DNA of 64,000 nucleotides from G963667915 sp965197385 (lineage in GTDB: Bacteria > Acidobacteriota > Vicinamibacteria > Vicinamibacterales > UBA823). The position numbers and the translations under genes were made by a program. Below the pieces are notes generated by a model that saw only the letters and a list, made by a program, of their open reading frames with translations, ran no database searches and was not told where the DNA came from. Within the stretch, counting starts at the first letter, position 1; each line of letters opens with the position of its first letter. Positions 20,201 to 28,735 of the stretch are shown here, one piece after another. The stretch covers positions 372,001 through 436,000 of the forward strand of contig CBDANA010000009.1 of assembly GCA_965197385.1 (NCBI GenBank). The letters are read 5' to 3'.

Positions 20201-21317
20201 GGAAATTGTCGAGGTAGCTGGCCGGGTCGTCGAGTCCGGCTCCGGTGAAGGCGATGGTGACGCCGGCCGAGTACAAACGGCCGGCGTTCGCCTGCGCGTC
20301 ATCGACATCCTCCATCGTGGGATCGTCGATCGGGTCGGTCCCGGTGCCACCGCCGAAGCCGACCGGGCCGCGGCGCGGTCTCAAGTCGAGCGAGACGAGG
20401 ACGGGTCGCCCGGCCGATTTGAGCGCATCGGCCGCACGCCAGCCTTCGACGGCGCCGCTGATGATCGCGTCGAGGCCCAGCTCGTCGGCCAGCGTCAAGG
20501 CCCGGTGAATTTCGTTCTCGGTCCAGGCGGTGAAGACGACCGGCTGCTCGCTGGTGGCGGACGCCTGGAGCGATTCGAGCGCGTCGTCGTAGCCCGGGCG
20601 GTCCATGCTCGTCGGCTGGCGGCGGTACCGGTTCCAGGCCTCGCCGTACCACTGCGCGTCCAGATAGTGCTGGCGGATTGACGCCATGCCCCCCATGCGC
20701 GTGCTTGGGTATTCGCCCCGCAGCCGCTGGAAGCCGAGGTGCTGCGCCCAGTGGCCGCGCACGACCTGATCGGTCAGTAGGCCGTCACGCAGCGAGACGA
20801 TCGCGCTCTGTCCCTTGAAGACGCCGAAGGGCGGCGCGATCGCGGCGGCCGTGATGCCGGCACGGCGCGTCGCCCGAAGCGCGCCGTTGTCGGCTGCGTA
20901 TTCCGCCACCGCCTCGAGCTGGGGCGTCAGCCCCGGCGTCGGATCGCCGGCGCGGTGGCGGGCCTGGATGACCCGCGCGCGCTCGGCGTTGTTTTCCGGT
21001 AGGGTCGGCGGGTCCGGCATCCCGATCGCCGAGTGGGCGTCGACGAATCCCGGATAGAGTGTCCAGCCGTCGGCATTCATGACGATGGCATCGGGCGGCG
21101 GATCGACGTTCGGGCCGATGGCGGCGATTTTGCCGTCGCGCAACACGAGCGTCCCGGACGGAATCGGCCGGGCGCTCACCGGGACGATCCGGGCGTTCAC
21201 GAGTGCGTAGGTCGGCGCGTCCGGCGGCGCGGCCCCGCGCACCCCCTGGCCGGCGGTCAGCGGCAGGGCGAACAAGACGAGGGTGATGAGGAGTTGGAGC
21301 GCGGTTCGGCTGGCCAT
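17280..21317 (-). CDS. Three-module secreted amidohydrolase (imidazolonepropionase-like)
   Basis: The frame is open further upstream, but the start is placed at 21317 where MASRTALQLLITLVLFALPL forms a signal peptide; this gives 1345 aa. Three amidohydrolase-superfamily modules follow, each opening with the N-terminal beta motif (ALVNARIVPVSA; VRHGTILTAVNG; AIVGGRILTMTG). Only the central module keeps the metal-binding HxH (DAHSHMAIDGG) and a later HAHSYRADEI. The first reads DAHSAIGM and the third NAGTTIGL, so both probably lack the metal site. Linkers are acidic (DQTDDEDDEGDEADE). Related proteins usually occur as one or two modules; a triple fusion of about 1350 aa is unusual. It probably acts on amides or dipeptides outside the cytoplasm; the substrate is unknown. 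Confidence 0.85.
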   Translation of the reverse strand: MASRTALQLLITLVLFALPLTAGQGVRGAAPPDAPTYALVNARIVPVSARPIPSGTLVLRDGKIAAIGPNVDPPPDAIVMNADGWTLYPGFVDAHSAIGMPDPPTLPENNAERARVIQARHRAGDPTPGLTPQLEAVAEYAADNGALRATRRAGITAAAIAPPFGVFKGQSAIVSLRDGLLTDQVVRGHWAQHLGFQRLRGEYPSTRMGGMASIRQHYLDAQWYGEAWNRYRRQPTSMDRPGYDDALESLQASATSEQPVVFTAWTENEIHRALTLADELGLDAIISGAVEGWRAADALKSAGRPVLVSLDLRPRRGPVGFGGGTGTDPIDDPTMEDVDDAQANAGRLYSAGVTIAFTGAGLDDPASYLDNFRAAVDAGLSRDGALRALTITPAEILGVDDVLGSLDVGKAANVVAIEGDIFDEDARVAAVWVDGTRYDADAADGVDQTDDEDDEGDEADEPRSRAELERRVPYGPLGGEVPVTAVRHGTILTAVNGTIAGGTIVIEDGKITAVGPDAQVTVPAGAREIDATGMWVTPGILDAHSHMAIDGGGNEGANSVTPEVRIVDIIDHRDESLFRALAGGVTTINVLHGSANVIGGQNAILKLRWGKSADELQFDGAARGVKFALGENPKRSNRAPVPDVDRRYPGTRMGVEFMLRKSFADAREYQTEWTDYEENRLRGRDVMAPRRDLRLEALAEIMSGDILVHAHSYRADEILMLLRVAEEFGFRIASLQHVLEGYKVADEIAAHGAGASTFADSWGYKMEAWDAIPYNMSIMYERGVTVSLNSDSGERVRRLYVEAAKAVKYGGVPEEDALKMITLNAANHFGIDDRVGSIEVGKDGDLAIFTAHPFSGSTQVQHTIIDGQIYFDRNLVETTEDALAFDAPAPDAPLDGVDGSEGDLQQDVESPNSRIADWTPPTLSPAVRAELMPAGYGDVAEPMLSDETTPIAIVGGRILTMTGASIEHGTIVVQGGRITAVGENVRVPGDAHVIDATGMTITPGMINAGTTIGLSEIGSVSGTNDTREIEEINSHVKASVAIHPDSEMIPLARANGVTTVVAAPQGGLIQGQSALLDMAGWTPPEVVARSPLAMHIDFPEQEGGGRFRGGALSEDAVERQLDTLRDWMHRARAHAGALAAGLIRPTQQTYSLDALVPVVLGELPVVLEASSEDRIKAALAFVEEFQLKGILAGTRDVWKVVDEIAEAGVPVILGPIQAQPADGDPYDAIFVAAKLLHDAGVPFAFRTGGASAARNLPDHAALGVAFGLPRDAAWHALTRGAAEILGVGDLYGSVEEGMIANLVVSEGDLLDIPSQVKHVLIRGQEVDLSTHHTRLWEQYSARPRR

Positions 21318-21542
21318 CGGAACCTCCAGGGATGCGGCCTTCCGGCCGCCAGATACGGCCAGAGAGGCTCGGAGTATAGCGCACCGGTACGGGTTACTCT
21401 CACGGGTGGGAAGAAAATGCATAGGATCGACCGGGTCGTCCACGGCTCTCGTAACGCGGGACTCGATCACCTCGCGCAGAGTCTGAATGAAGCGTGGCCC
21501 CTGAGTGATAGCGAGTGGGCTGTCCCGTGGAGTGGAGGCACG

Positions 21543-22904
21543 ATGACGAAAGTGGGCAGAGTCTGTGCGGTGGTCCTCGTCCTGTGCGGACCGGAGGCAA
21601 CGGCTCAGACCCATCGCGTGGCGCGGGTGACCGAGGCCGGCGCCCAGAATCCCAATGAGGTATCGATCGCGATCAGCCCGACCGATCCGGACACGATCAT
21701 CGCGGTCTCGCGCGCGAGGGATCCGGACACCGGCCGCTCGACCAACTTTGAATACGTGAGCGACGATCGCGGCGCAACTTGGCGGACGCGGGCGGCGAAG
21801 CACCCGGATGGGCGGACCCAGGGGGACGATGCGGTTGCCGTCTCGACGGACGGCACGGTGCACCATTCCTACATTTCGTTCTCCGGACTTCGCCAGGAGC
21901 GTCCGGAGCGGCCGACGAATGGCATCTTCGTGACGACCTCACGCGATGGTGGGCACCGCTGGGCCGACCCGGTCGTCGTCGTGGATCACCTGAACAGCAT
22001 CACGCCGTTCGAGGACAAGCCCTACCTGACGGTCGATCGCTCACCCGGGTCGCCACACCGCGACCGCGTCCATCTGGCGTGGACCCGGTTCGACGTCTAC
22101 GGCAGCGACCATCCTGACGACCGCTCCCACATCTTCATCAGCCACTCGCCGGACGACGGCCGTTCGTTCACGGCGCCGCTGCGCGTGTCCGACAGGGGCG
22201 GCGACGCGCTCGACAGCGACGGCACGCTCGAAGGGGCAGTGCCGGCCGTCGGCCTCGAGGGCGAGGTCTATCTCGTGTGGGGCGGACCGTCCGGGTTGGT
22301 CTTCGACCGGTCCGACGACGGCGGCTGGACGTGGGGCACCGACCGGGTGATCCAGGAGACACCCGGCGGCTGGGACATCGACGTGGACGGCCTGGGCCGG
22401 CACAACGGCATGCCGGTCACGGGCGTCGATCACAGCGACAGTCCGGCGCGGGGCACGCTCTTTGTGAACTGGATCGACGAGCGCCACGGTGACCCGGACG
22501 TGTTCGTGATGGCGTCGAGCGACGGTGGCGAGTCGTGGTCGGCACCGGTGCGGGTCAACGACGACACGGTCGGCAACGGCGCGGCTCAGATGTTTACCTG
22601 GATGGCGGTCGATCCGGCGGATGGGTCGGTGAACGTCGTCTTCTACGACCGGCGCGGACTCGACGGGACACTGACCGGGGTGACCCTCGCGCGCAGCATC
22701 GATGGCGGCCGGACGTTCGTGAACCACCCGATCGACATCGAGCCGTTCGCGTGCAACCCGGACGTGTTCTTCGGCGACTACACGGGGATCGACGCGCGTG
22801 ACGGCTTCGTGATCCCGGTGTTCATGCACTTCGTGGACGAGGTCGAGACAGCCGTGTCGGTGGCGCGCTTCGAGTTTGAGCTGGGCACCCAGCAGCTCAG
22901 GTGA
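21543..22904 (+). CDS. Secreted BNR/Asp-box repeat protein (sialidase-like)
   Basis: The start at 21543 gives a signal peptide (MTKVGRVCAVVLVLCGPEAT) and a 453-aa product. Six Asp-box repeats of the form SxDxGxxW/F are visible: VSDDRGATW, TSRDGGHRW, HSPDDGRSF, RSDDGGWTW, SSDGGESW and SIDGGRTF. These mark a six-bladed beta-propeller of the exo-alpha-sialidase type. The Arg triad of true sialidases cannot be confirmed by eye, so glycosidase activity is not assured. The gene is divergent from the amidohydrolase, with 225 bp between the two starts. Confidence 0.82.
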   Translation: MTKVGRVCAVVLVLCGPEATAQTHRVARVTEAGAQNPNEVSIAISPTDPDTIIAVSRARDPDTGRSTNFEYVSDDRGATWRTRAAKHPDGRTQGDDAVAVSTDGTVHHSYISFSGLRQERPERPTNGIFVTTSRDGGHRWADPVVVVDHLNSITPFEDKPYLTVDRSPGSPHRDRVHLAWTRFDVYGSDHPDDRSHIFISHSPDDGRSFTAPLRVSDRGGDALDSDGTLEGAVPAVGLEGEVYLVWGGPSGLVFDRSDDGGWTWGTDRVIQETPGGWDIDVDGLGRHNGMPVTGVDHSDSPARGTLFVNWIDERHGDPDVFVMASSDGGESWSAPVRVNDDTVGNGAAQMFTWMAVDPADGSVNVVFYDRRGLDGTLTGVTLARSIDGGRTFVNHPIDIEPFACNPDVFFGDYTGIDARDGFVIPVFMHFVDEVETAVSVARFEFELGTQQLR

Positions 22905-23115
22905 AGAACTGCAGCAGCACCACCAACATGACGATCACGAGCATGTAGATGTCGCCCGGCGCCTCACCCCGGCCGACCGCCTGCCACTGGACAATGTCGC
23001 GGTAGCCGAAGGCGACGCTGCGGACGATCGGCACCTGGGTACCGCCACCGTCCCCTGGCTCCTCTTCGCCCGCCCAGACCGACAGCGTGCCTGGGCCCGG
23101 TGTTCGCTCGTTCAT
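22897..23115 (-). pseudogene. N-terminal fragment of a Cys/Met-metabolism PLP enzyme fused to a hydrophobic tail
   Basis: The 72 codons begin MNERTPGPGTLSVWAGEEEP and run through TQVPIVRSVAFGYRDIVQW to GEAPGDIY. This matches the first ~55 residues of the cystathionine gamma-synthase/lyase family. Instead of continuing into the PLP domain, the frame runs into MLVIVMLVVLLQFFT, a membrane-helix-like tail, and stops inside the sialidase-like gene's end. About 85% of the enzyme is missing. The IS5 copy lies 45 bp upstream. It may be translated as a small membrane peptide, but the simplest reading is a deletion remnant. Confidence 0.6.
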
Positions 23116-23159
23116 CCGCGCTGCCCGCTGTCGCGCCGTTGCCGGTGATCGTGGTCTAG

Positions 23160-24454
23160 CAGGCTGCTGAAGAACCCGGGTATCGGGCTGTTTTCTTAAG
23201 CATCATGCGGGTAACGACCGCCCGACGACCGTGCGCACGGGTGTGCGCTGACCCCGATGAGGGGGCCGGCGACACGCGCGGCCGGCGAGCAGGGACACGT
23301 CGCCTCCAGATTCCGCAGGCGGACCAAGTTATAGGCCGTGGCGGCGAAAGTGAGCTGCCACTCGACGAGTGGGACGCCGCGAGGCCGGAGCTTGCGCAAA
23401 CCACCGACGGTCTGCCTCCACCCAAAGACCTGTTCCACGAGTTTTCGTTTCCGCTGACTCACGTGAGAACCCGCATGCCGGGTGGGCCGACCATCAATCG
23501 CCCGCCAGCGGACCTTCTGCGCCACGTGGGGCGTGACGTCCCGGACGCGGACATCGGCGACGAAGCTCGCCACATCGTAGCCCTTGTCTGCTCCGACCGT
23601 GCTGCCCGGCGGCGCGCTGGCCTCCAGCAACAGTGCCGCCGCCTCGCGTTCGGCGGTCCCCGTCGCGTGGGTCGCACAGACGTTGGCGACGAGCCCCTGC
23701 CGATTATCCAACAGCACGTGGCCCAGAGACGCCAGCTTCGCCTCCTTCCCTTGGCCCTTCCGATGCAGCATCGCCGCCGGATCAGTCGTCGACTGGTGCG
23801 TGTCGTTGCGCCGCCGCTCGCCGTGGAAGTCGACCGTGGGATTCCCGGGGTCATCGGGGGGCGCGCGCGGCGCGGCGTCCCGGCATCGGAAGCTCTTCAG
23901 GCTGGCCCAGGCTTCCAACTGCGTCCCGTCCACCGTGAAATGCTCGTCCGAGAGCAGACCGGCCGCCCAGGCGTGGGCCTGGACCGCATCAACGAAGGCG
24001 GCCGCGCCATCCCCCGCCAGCAGCCGGTCACGATTCTTGGTAAACGTCGTGGGATGCCAGACCGGGTCGTCCATATGCAAGCCGACGAACCAGCGGAACA
24101 GCAGGTTGTCGTTGAGCTCTTCCAGCAGCAGCCGTTCGCTCCGGATCGTGTACAGCACCTGCAGCAACAGGGCCCGCAACAATGGCTCAGGCGGGATCGA
24201 CGGACGTCCCGTCTTGGCGTACAGGCCGGCGAACCTGCGCGACATCGTCTTCAGCGCGTGATCCATCAGCGCGCGGACCGCGCGGAGCGGAGGATCGGCC
24301 GGCACGCGCTGTTCCGGCGACCGGTAACTGAACATGTGATGGGTCTGCTCATCGTGTCCGCGCATGAGGTGGCTCCCTTCAGCAATATTGGGAGCATGGG
24401 AGTACGCCGGGATCGATCTGTCGATCCCATTCCACGGACTTTTTCAGCAGCCTG
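23160..24454 (-). mobile_element. Complete IS5-family insertion sequence, copy 2 (1295 bp)
   Basis: The element has the same length and ends as copy 1 but lies in the opposite orientation, with CTAG at both flanks (23156-23159 and 24455-24458). It separates the truncated PLP enzyme from the truncated MacB permease. Two inverted copies 17.7 kb apart can recombine and invert the intervening segment, or move it as a compound unit. Confidence 0.9.
23196..24365 (-). CDS. IS5-family DDE transposase, readthrough length variant
   Basis: This is nearly identical to the copy 1 transposase, with visible differences at only a few residues (for example ALMDHAL against ALTDHAL and HAWAAG against HARAAG). 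The copy 1 stop TGA is TGC here, so translation continues for 31 more codons (CSPAARVAGPL onward) and gives 389 aa. The catalytic domain is unchanged. Which length is ancestral cannot be decided from two copies. Confidence 0.88.
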   Translation of the reverse strand: MRGHDEQTHHMFSYRSPEQRVPADPPLRAVRALMDHALKTMSRRFAGLYAKTGRPSIPPEPLLRALLLQVLYTIRSERLLLEELNDNLLFRWFVGLHMDDPVWHPTTFTKNRDRLLAGDGAAAFVDAVQAHAWAAGLLSDEHFTVDGTQLEAWASLKSFRCRDAAPRAPPDDPGNPTVDFHGERRRNDTHQSTTDPAAMLHRKGQGKEAKLASLGHVLLDNRQGLVANVCATHATGTAEREAAALLLEASAPPGSTVGADKGYDVASFVADVRVRDVTPHVAQKVRWRAIDGRPTRHAGSHVSQRKRKLVEQVFGWRQTVGGLRKLRPRGVPLVEWQLTFAATAYNLVRLRNLEATCPCSPAARVAGPLIGVSAHPCARSSGGRYPHDA

Positions 24455-24501
24455 CCTAGCAGCTAGCGGCTGACGCAGGCGTGAGACCGCCCTCGCGCCC
24501 G

Positions 24502-25590
24502 CTACTCGTACCGAACCGCATCGATGGGCTGCAGATGCGCCGCCCTGAAGGCCGGATAGCTTCCAAACACGATCCCGATGAGCGAAGCCGTGAGGAACGC
24601 CAGAAGCACAGAGATGAAGGACACGTGCGCGCTCCATCCGGCATAGGCCGTGACAAACCGGGACGCCACAATCCCCAGCAGAATTCCGAGCGCCCCTCCG
24701 CTGAGTGCCATGATCGAGCTCTCCGTCAGGAATTGACGCGCCACATCACGCGGCGTTGCCCCGACTGTGCGGCGCAACCCAATTTCCGGCGTCCGCTCCA
24801 GCACCAACACGAGCATGATATTCATGATGCCGATTCCGCCGACGAGTAGCGAAATGGCTGCGACGCTGCCCACCACGATAGCGAACGTCCGCTGCGTGCG
24901 ATTCCGCTGATCGAGCAACGCCCGGGGAACGACGACCTCGAAGTCAATCGTACCGAGGCGCGTCCGCGCGAGTATCTGGTGGACGATAGCACCGATCTGT
25001 ATGACCTGCGGGCTGTCACTGACGTGGAGCTACACTTCATCAATGGGTTGCCACCGATCGAGGTCGGCAGGCCGACCGGTGAGGGCGCCGAGCGGAACGA
25101 CCATGGCGTGATTGAGATCTCTGGAGGCGATCCCTCCAAGCGCGCGCGTATCCGTGGCACGCTCCGCCAGCACGCCCACGACACGGAAAGAAATCTGGCC
25201 CACGCGAACGATCTGGCCCACGGGATCCCGATATCCAAACAAACTCTGGGTCAATGATGTGCCGAGCACGGCGACCCGGGCCGCAGTCTCGTCATCGCGG
25301 GGAACGATGAAACGGCCCCGGCCCATGTCCAGGCTCAGGATGTCGCGATAGCTTGCGTTGGTTCCGAGCAGGACAGCCCGGCGGTTCCGGACTGGTCCGG
25401 AGACCTGCTCGTATCTCACCGCGACCGGCGAGACCGCCTCAACGAGCGGGATCTGCCGTCGCAGTCTGCCGACGTCGCCCACGGTCAACCCGCGGGACTC
25501 CACCTGACGCGCTCGATCCGCCCCGGGCAACCCGCGCCGGTGAACCACCACGTTGTCCAGGCCGAGCAGCTCCACTTGCCGCAGAGCGGC
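24502..25590 (-). pseudogene. MacB-type ABC transporter permease, N-terminally truncated, with in-frame TAG
   Basis: The homology starts at VELLGLDNVVVHRRG, in the periplasmic domain, and proceeds through VRYEQVSGPVRNR, FEVVVPRALLDQRNRTQR and the final FtsX membrane helices (SLLVGGIGIMNIMLVLVLER, IGLRRTVGATPRDV, FGSYPAFRAAHLQPIDAVRY). The first membrane helix and N terminus are missing. An in-frame TAG at 25030-25032 splits the frame after QPIDEV, and the same frame continues with LHVSDSP. At its 5' side it is joined in frame to the TPR tail of a kinase-type gene. It would have exported lipids, peptides or drugs with an ATPase partner that is not present. Confidence 0.8.
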
Positions 25591-27073
25591 CGAGAACGCC
25601 TCGGCGGCATCGGCGTAGGTGCCTGCGGCGATTGCCGCCGTGCCGCGTTCAATGAGATCGGCAATCTGCTGTGTGAGCCCGAGGTCTTCAGGGGGACCGG
25701 CGCCTCGGTGGGACCGCCCACGTTCTCGACGGGAGGCTCAGGCAGCGGCTCCTCTCGCAACTCGGGTCAGCCGACGACCAGCCATACCCTGGCGGCGACA
25801 AGGAGCAGCATGCCGAGCCCCGCAAGGCGCAGCGCTGGAAAACCGGATCGCCCACCCTCCACGACCGGCTCGGGAGAAGGGCGCCGGATTGACACGGGTG
25901 CTGGTGCGGGCGCGTGTCCGGGCGTCAGCGCCGGCTCCGTGGGCAGGATGATCGTGCGGTCTTGATTGTGCGATCGCAACTTGGCGAGCGCCTGCTCGAT
26001 CAGCGGGTGCGCCTCCGGCGCGGCGGTCAGCAGCTTCAGGGCTTCGTCCAGCTGGCCCTAATCGAATCGCCGACGCGCGGTCTCGACGAGCTTCTCTGCG
26101 TAGCGCCGTCGCGCTGACTCGACCTGCCTCTGTACTTTGAGCGCGGACGCGTTCTTCGAATCGATCGCCAGCGCCTGCGAGACGACGTCCGTGGCCGCGC
26201 CGAATTCGCTGTTCAGCAGAAGCTCAGACGCCTGTGACACGAGATCCGCCACGCGACGGCGGCGGCCCGCTTCCGCCTGCAGCTCCTCGTGCGCGGCGGT
26301 GACGACCGGACTTGGCGGATCGTGCGCCGCCAACCGGCCGAGCGCGCCGTCGTAGTCGTCGTCCGCGAAACGGCGGCGTGCATCGGCCACGATCCTTGCC
26401 GCACGCTCCTTTTCAATCAACGCGCGAACCGCCAGGATCTGCGGCGAGCTGGGACTGACGACCTCGGCGCGATCAACCAGCGCGACGGCGGTCGTGAGCA
26501 CGCCACGGTCCAACTCGCTGCTCGCGTCGGCGAGCCATTCCTCGACCCGGCGCCTCGTCTGAGCCGTGCGCGCGCGTTCGAGTAGGGCGGCGGCCGAGAC
26601 CTGCGTCGGTTCGACCTCGAGCACGTACTCGCAGGCGGTGATGGCCTCCTCGAACTTTCCCTCATCGAACGCGCGGCGCGCGTCTGCGACCTGTTCATCG
26701 ATCTCTCTGAGCACATCCGGCTCGAGTCGATCGATCTCGGTCGAGCCGACGGGAATAGTCTCGATTCCGAGCAGCACCGTCGAACTGCTGTCATCCTGTG
26801 CCTGTGCGCGGTCGCCGGCCTTCCGCGCCCGCACGATTTCGCGTCGCATCACGTCGAGCTGCTGATAGCGCTGGTCGGGAGCCTTTTCCAATGCTTTGGC
26901 GACGATGCAGGGATGCGGTCGTCGAGGTCTGGGCAGAGGCGCTGCAGCAGCTCTGGCGGGCGCTGACAGATGTGGCTGATGACAGCGCCCTGTGTCTCTC
27001 CGGTGAACGCCCGCTTGTAGGACAGCAGCTCATAGAAGAAGGAGCCGACCGCAAAGATGGCGCTGCGTGCTGA
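25591..27073 (-). pseudogene. Ser/Thr protein kinase remnant: C-lobe end plus TPR and membrane region, multiply interrupted
   Basis: At the 5' side (about 27073-26900) the last part of a Hanks-type kinase C-lobe is readable (FAVGSFFYELLSYKRAF, GAVISHICQRPPELL). A shift near 26910 precedes KAPDQRYQQLDVMRRE. Long TPR-like helices follow (DEGKFEEAITACEYVLEVEP; ADARRRFADDDYDGAL). A TAG at 26058 lies between RRRFD and GQLDEALKLL in one frame. The Pro-rich linker and membrane helix (LRLAGLGMLLLVAARVWLVV) end in TGA at 25767. Beyond it EEPLPEPPVENVGG and IADLIERGTAAIAAG occur after another shift, and the sequence then runs into the MacB fragment. The kinase N-lobe and active site are absent. Confidence 0.7.
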
Positions 27074-27752
27074 CGCCGCCGGGCGTGGGGACCTTGCGAT
27101 ACTCGAACGGCGTCTCCGACCTGGCCGTGAGGACGAAGAAGATGTCGTCGCCGATGACCGGCACGTCGCCCTTGAGCGGATTCAGGTTGTACGGATCGAG
27201 TGGCCGGCCCTGGGTGTAGGGGTACTCGCCTTCGAATTCAGGTGGATATCGCTGCCAGCCCGGCAGCGCGATCCGCCACCGATCCGGCGTCGGGATGTAG
27301 TTCGGGAAGCGTTCGGCCGGTGCCGGGGCGGCCGGCGGCGTCTCGGGCTCGGCCGGCGTGGCGCCGAGCGGCAACAGCGTGATATCCAGGGTCCGGCGTT
27401 CGCCGGCGGTCAGCGCGAGGCCCAGGGTGGTGAACGGCTCGAAGTTCATCTCTTCGACCCGCACCCGGTACCGCCCCGGCACGAGGCCGCCCAATGTGTA
27501 GCTGCCGTCAGGTCCCGTGACGGTTTGACGCTCGGCCTCGGCGTCGAGCGCGGTCAGAATGACCGTGACCGTGCCCTGTGGCACACCGGCTTGATCGGTG
27601 ACCGTGCCGGCCAGGGTCGCGCGCTGGGCTCGGGCAAGCGCCGGGGTGACCAGCTGCGCCGCGACAATGACACACCACGGCAGCAGCCATGCTGCTAGGG
27701 GGCTCGAACGGAGGCGCGGGGCCTGACGCGTGGGCGCGTCGAGGATCGACAT
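27074..27752 (-). pseudogene. Carboxypeptidase-regulatory-like domain protein, 3'-truncated
   Basis: The N terminus is a probable signal or anchor (LAAWLLPWCVIVAAQLV). The CarboxypepD_reg beta-sandwich follows: LAGTVTDQAGVPQG, TGPDGSYTLGGLVPGRYRV, GERRTLDITLL. Next comes the conserved continuation of a large outer-membrane protein family (RWRIALPGWQRYPPEF, DPYNLNPLKGDVPVIGDDI). The match ends at VPTPGGVS, where the frame runs into out-of-frame kinase sequence. The long beta-barrel part expected next is missing. The remaining 226 residues might still be made as a secreted fragment. Confidence 0.7.
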
Positions 27753-27763
27753 GACGGTCTCCG

Positions 27764-28735
27764 CTACGAGCGAATCAACTCCAGGGTGAACGTCACGCTG
27801 CCGAACGACACCTGATCGCCGTCGTGGAGCGGCTGCCGTCCGGCGCCGACCGGGGCGCCGTTAATCGTCGTCCCATTGACGCTCTCGAGGTCCTGGACCG
27901 TGACCGACGTGGGCGTCACGATCAGTTCGGCATGTGCCCGCGAAATATCTCGACTCTGCACGTGCATACCGGCGGACCGACTGCGGCCGACCGTATGCTT
28001 GCCCTGCTCCAACTGGAACGTTCCCGCCTCGCCAACGAGTCGGATGGAGCGAATGGCTGCCCGCCCGTGCGTCGATTCTGACAGCACCGTGGCGTCCGGA
28101 TCGGCTGCCGGCGAAGGTGTGGCTTTGACGGGTGCCTGCGGCGGCGCCGCAACGGCCGCCTCGGCCTTTTCACGAGCTTCAGCGGACGGCTGCGTCTTGG
28201 GCTTCGCGGCGACCGCAGGCGGCGCCTTGGGCTTTGCCGCCGCTGGAGCTTTGGCCCCGGGCGCCTTCGGCGCCGGCGCGCCCGGCGCGGCCGCCGCCGG
28301 TATCCCGGGCGCCGGCTCGGGCACCAGCCCGGCCTCGCGCAACTCTTCCAGCTCTTCGGCCGACCACATCAGGCGGGTCTTCCACTCCTGATTGAAGATG
28401 TGGCCGCTCGAGGAGGACGTGTCCGTGCTCGGCTCCGGGCCCGCGTTCGGATCGCGTGTCAGGCTGATCCGAAGCGTCCTCAAGTCGGATAGGCCGACCT
28501 GGCTCCGGTTGGCCAGCTGGATTCGGCTGCCATCGATGAACGTCCCGTTGGTGCTCTTGGCGTCCTCGATCCAGTACCGGTCGTCCTCGCGCCAGACCCG
28601 CGCGTGAAAGCGCGACACGCCCTCCGCGCGAATGCGGACGTCCGCGTCGGCCGCCGCGCCGATGCGGCCCGAATCGGAAACGATGAAATCCTTCCCGGTG
28701 ACTGGCGCGGTGCGCCCCAGGAGTTTTGCGATCAC
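27764..28735 (-). CDS. Double-FHA-domain protein
   Basis: A 323-aa protein with an FHA domain at each end. The first has GRIGAAADADVRI, EGVSRFHARVW and DAKSTNGTFIDG. The second has HTVGRSRSAGMHVQ, DISRAHAELIV and DLESVNGTTING. Both keep the Arg, Ser-x-x-His and Asn residues that bind phosphothreonine. They are separated by a 100-residue Ala/Pro/Lys linker. It would read out Ser/Thr kinase signalling and may bridge two phosphoproteins. The start is GTG overlapping the upstream stop (TAGTG), so it is coupled to the haem-binding-like gene. It is intact although both neighbours are broken. Confidence 0.85.
   Translation of the reverse strand: MIAKLLGRTAPVTGKDFIVSDSGRIGAAADADVRIRAEGVSRFHARVWREDDRYWIEDAKSTNGTFIDGSRIQLANRSQVGLSDLRTLRISLTRDPNAGPEPSTDTSSSSGHIFNQEWKTRLMWSAEELEELREAGLVPEPAPGIPAAAAPGAPAPKAPGAKAPAAAKPKAPPAVAAKPKTQPSAEAREKAEAAVAAPPQAPVKATPSPAADPDATVLSESTHGRAAIRSIRLVGEAGTFQLEQGKHTVGRSRSAGMHVQSRDISRAHAELIVTPTSVTVQDLESVNGTTINGAPVGAGRQPLHDGDQVSFGSVTFTLELIRS

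Noticed and set aside
18834..20681. Long plus-strand open frame of 615 codons
   Set aside because: It is the antisense shadow of the amidohydrolase in GC-rich DNA, with skewed composition (Arg, Val, Asp, Gly) and no recognisable motif. Similar long shadows lie opposite glgE, citrate synthase, rsmB and aroC.
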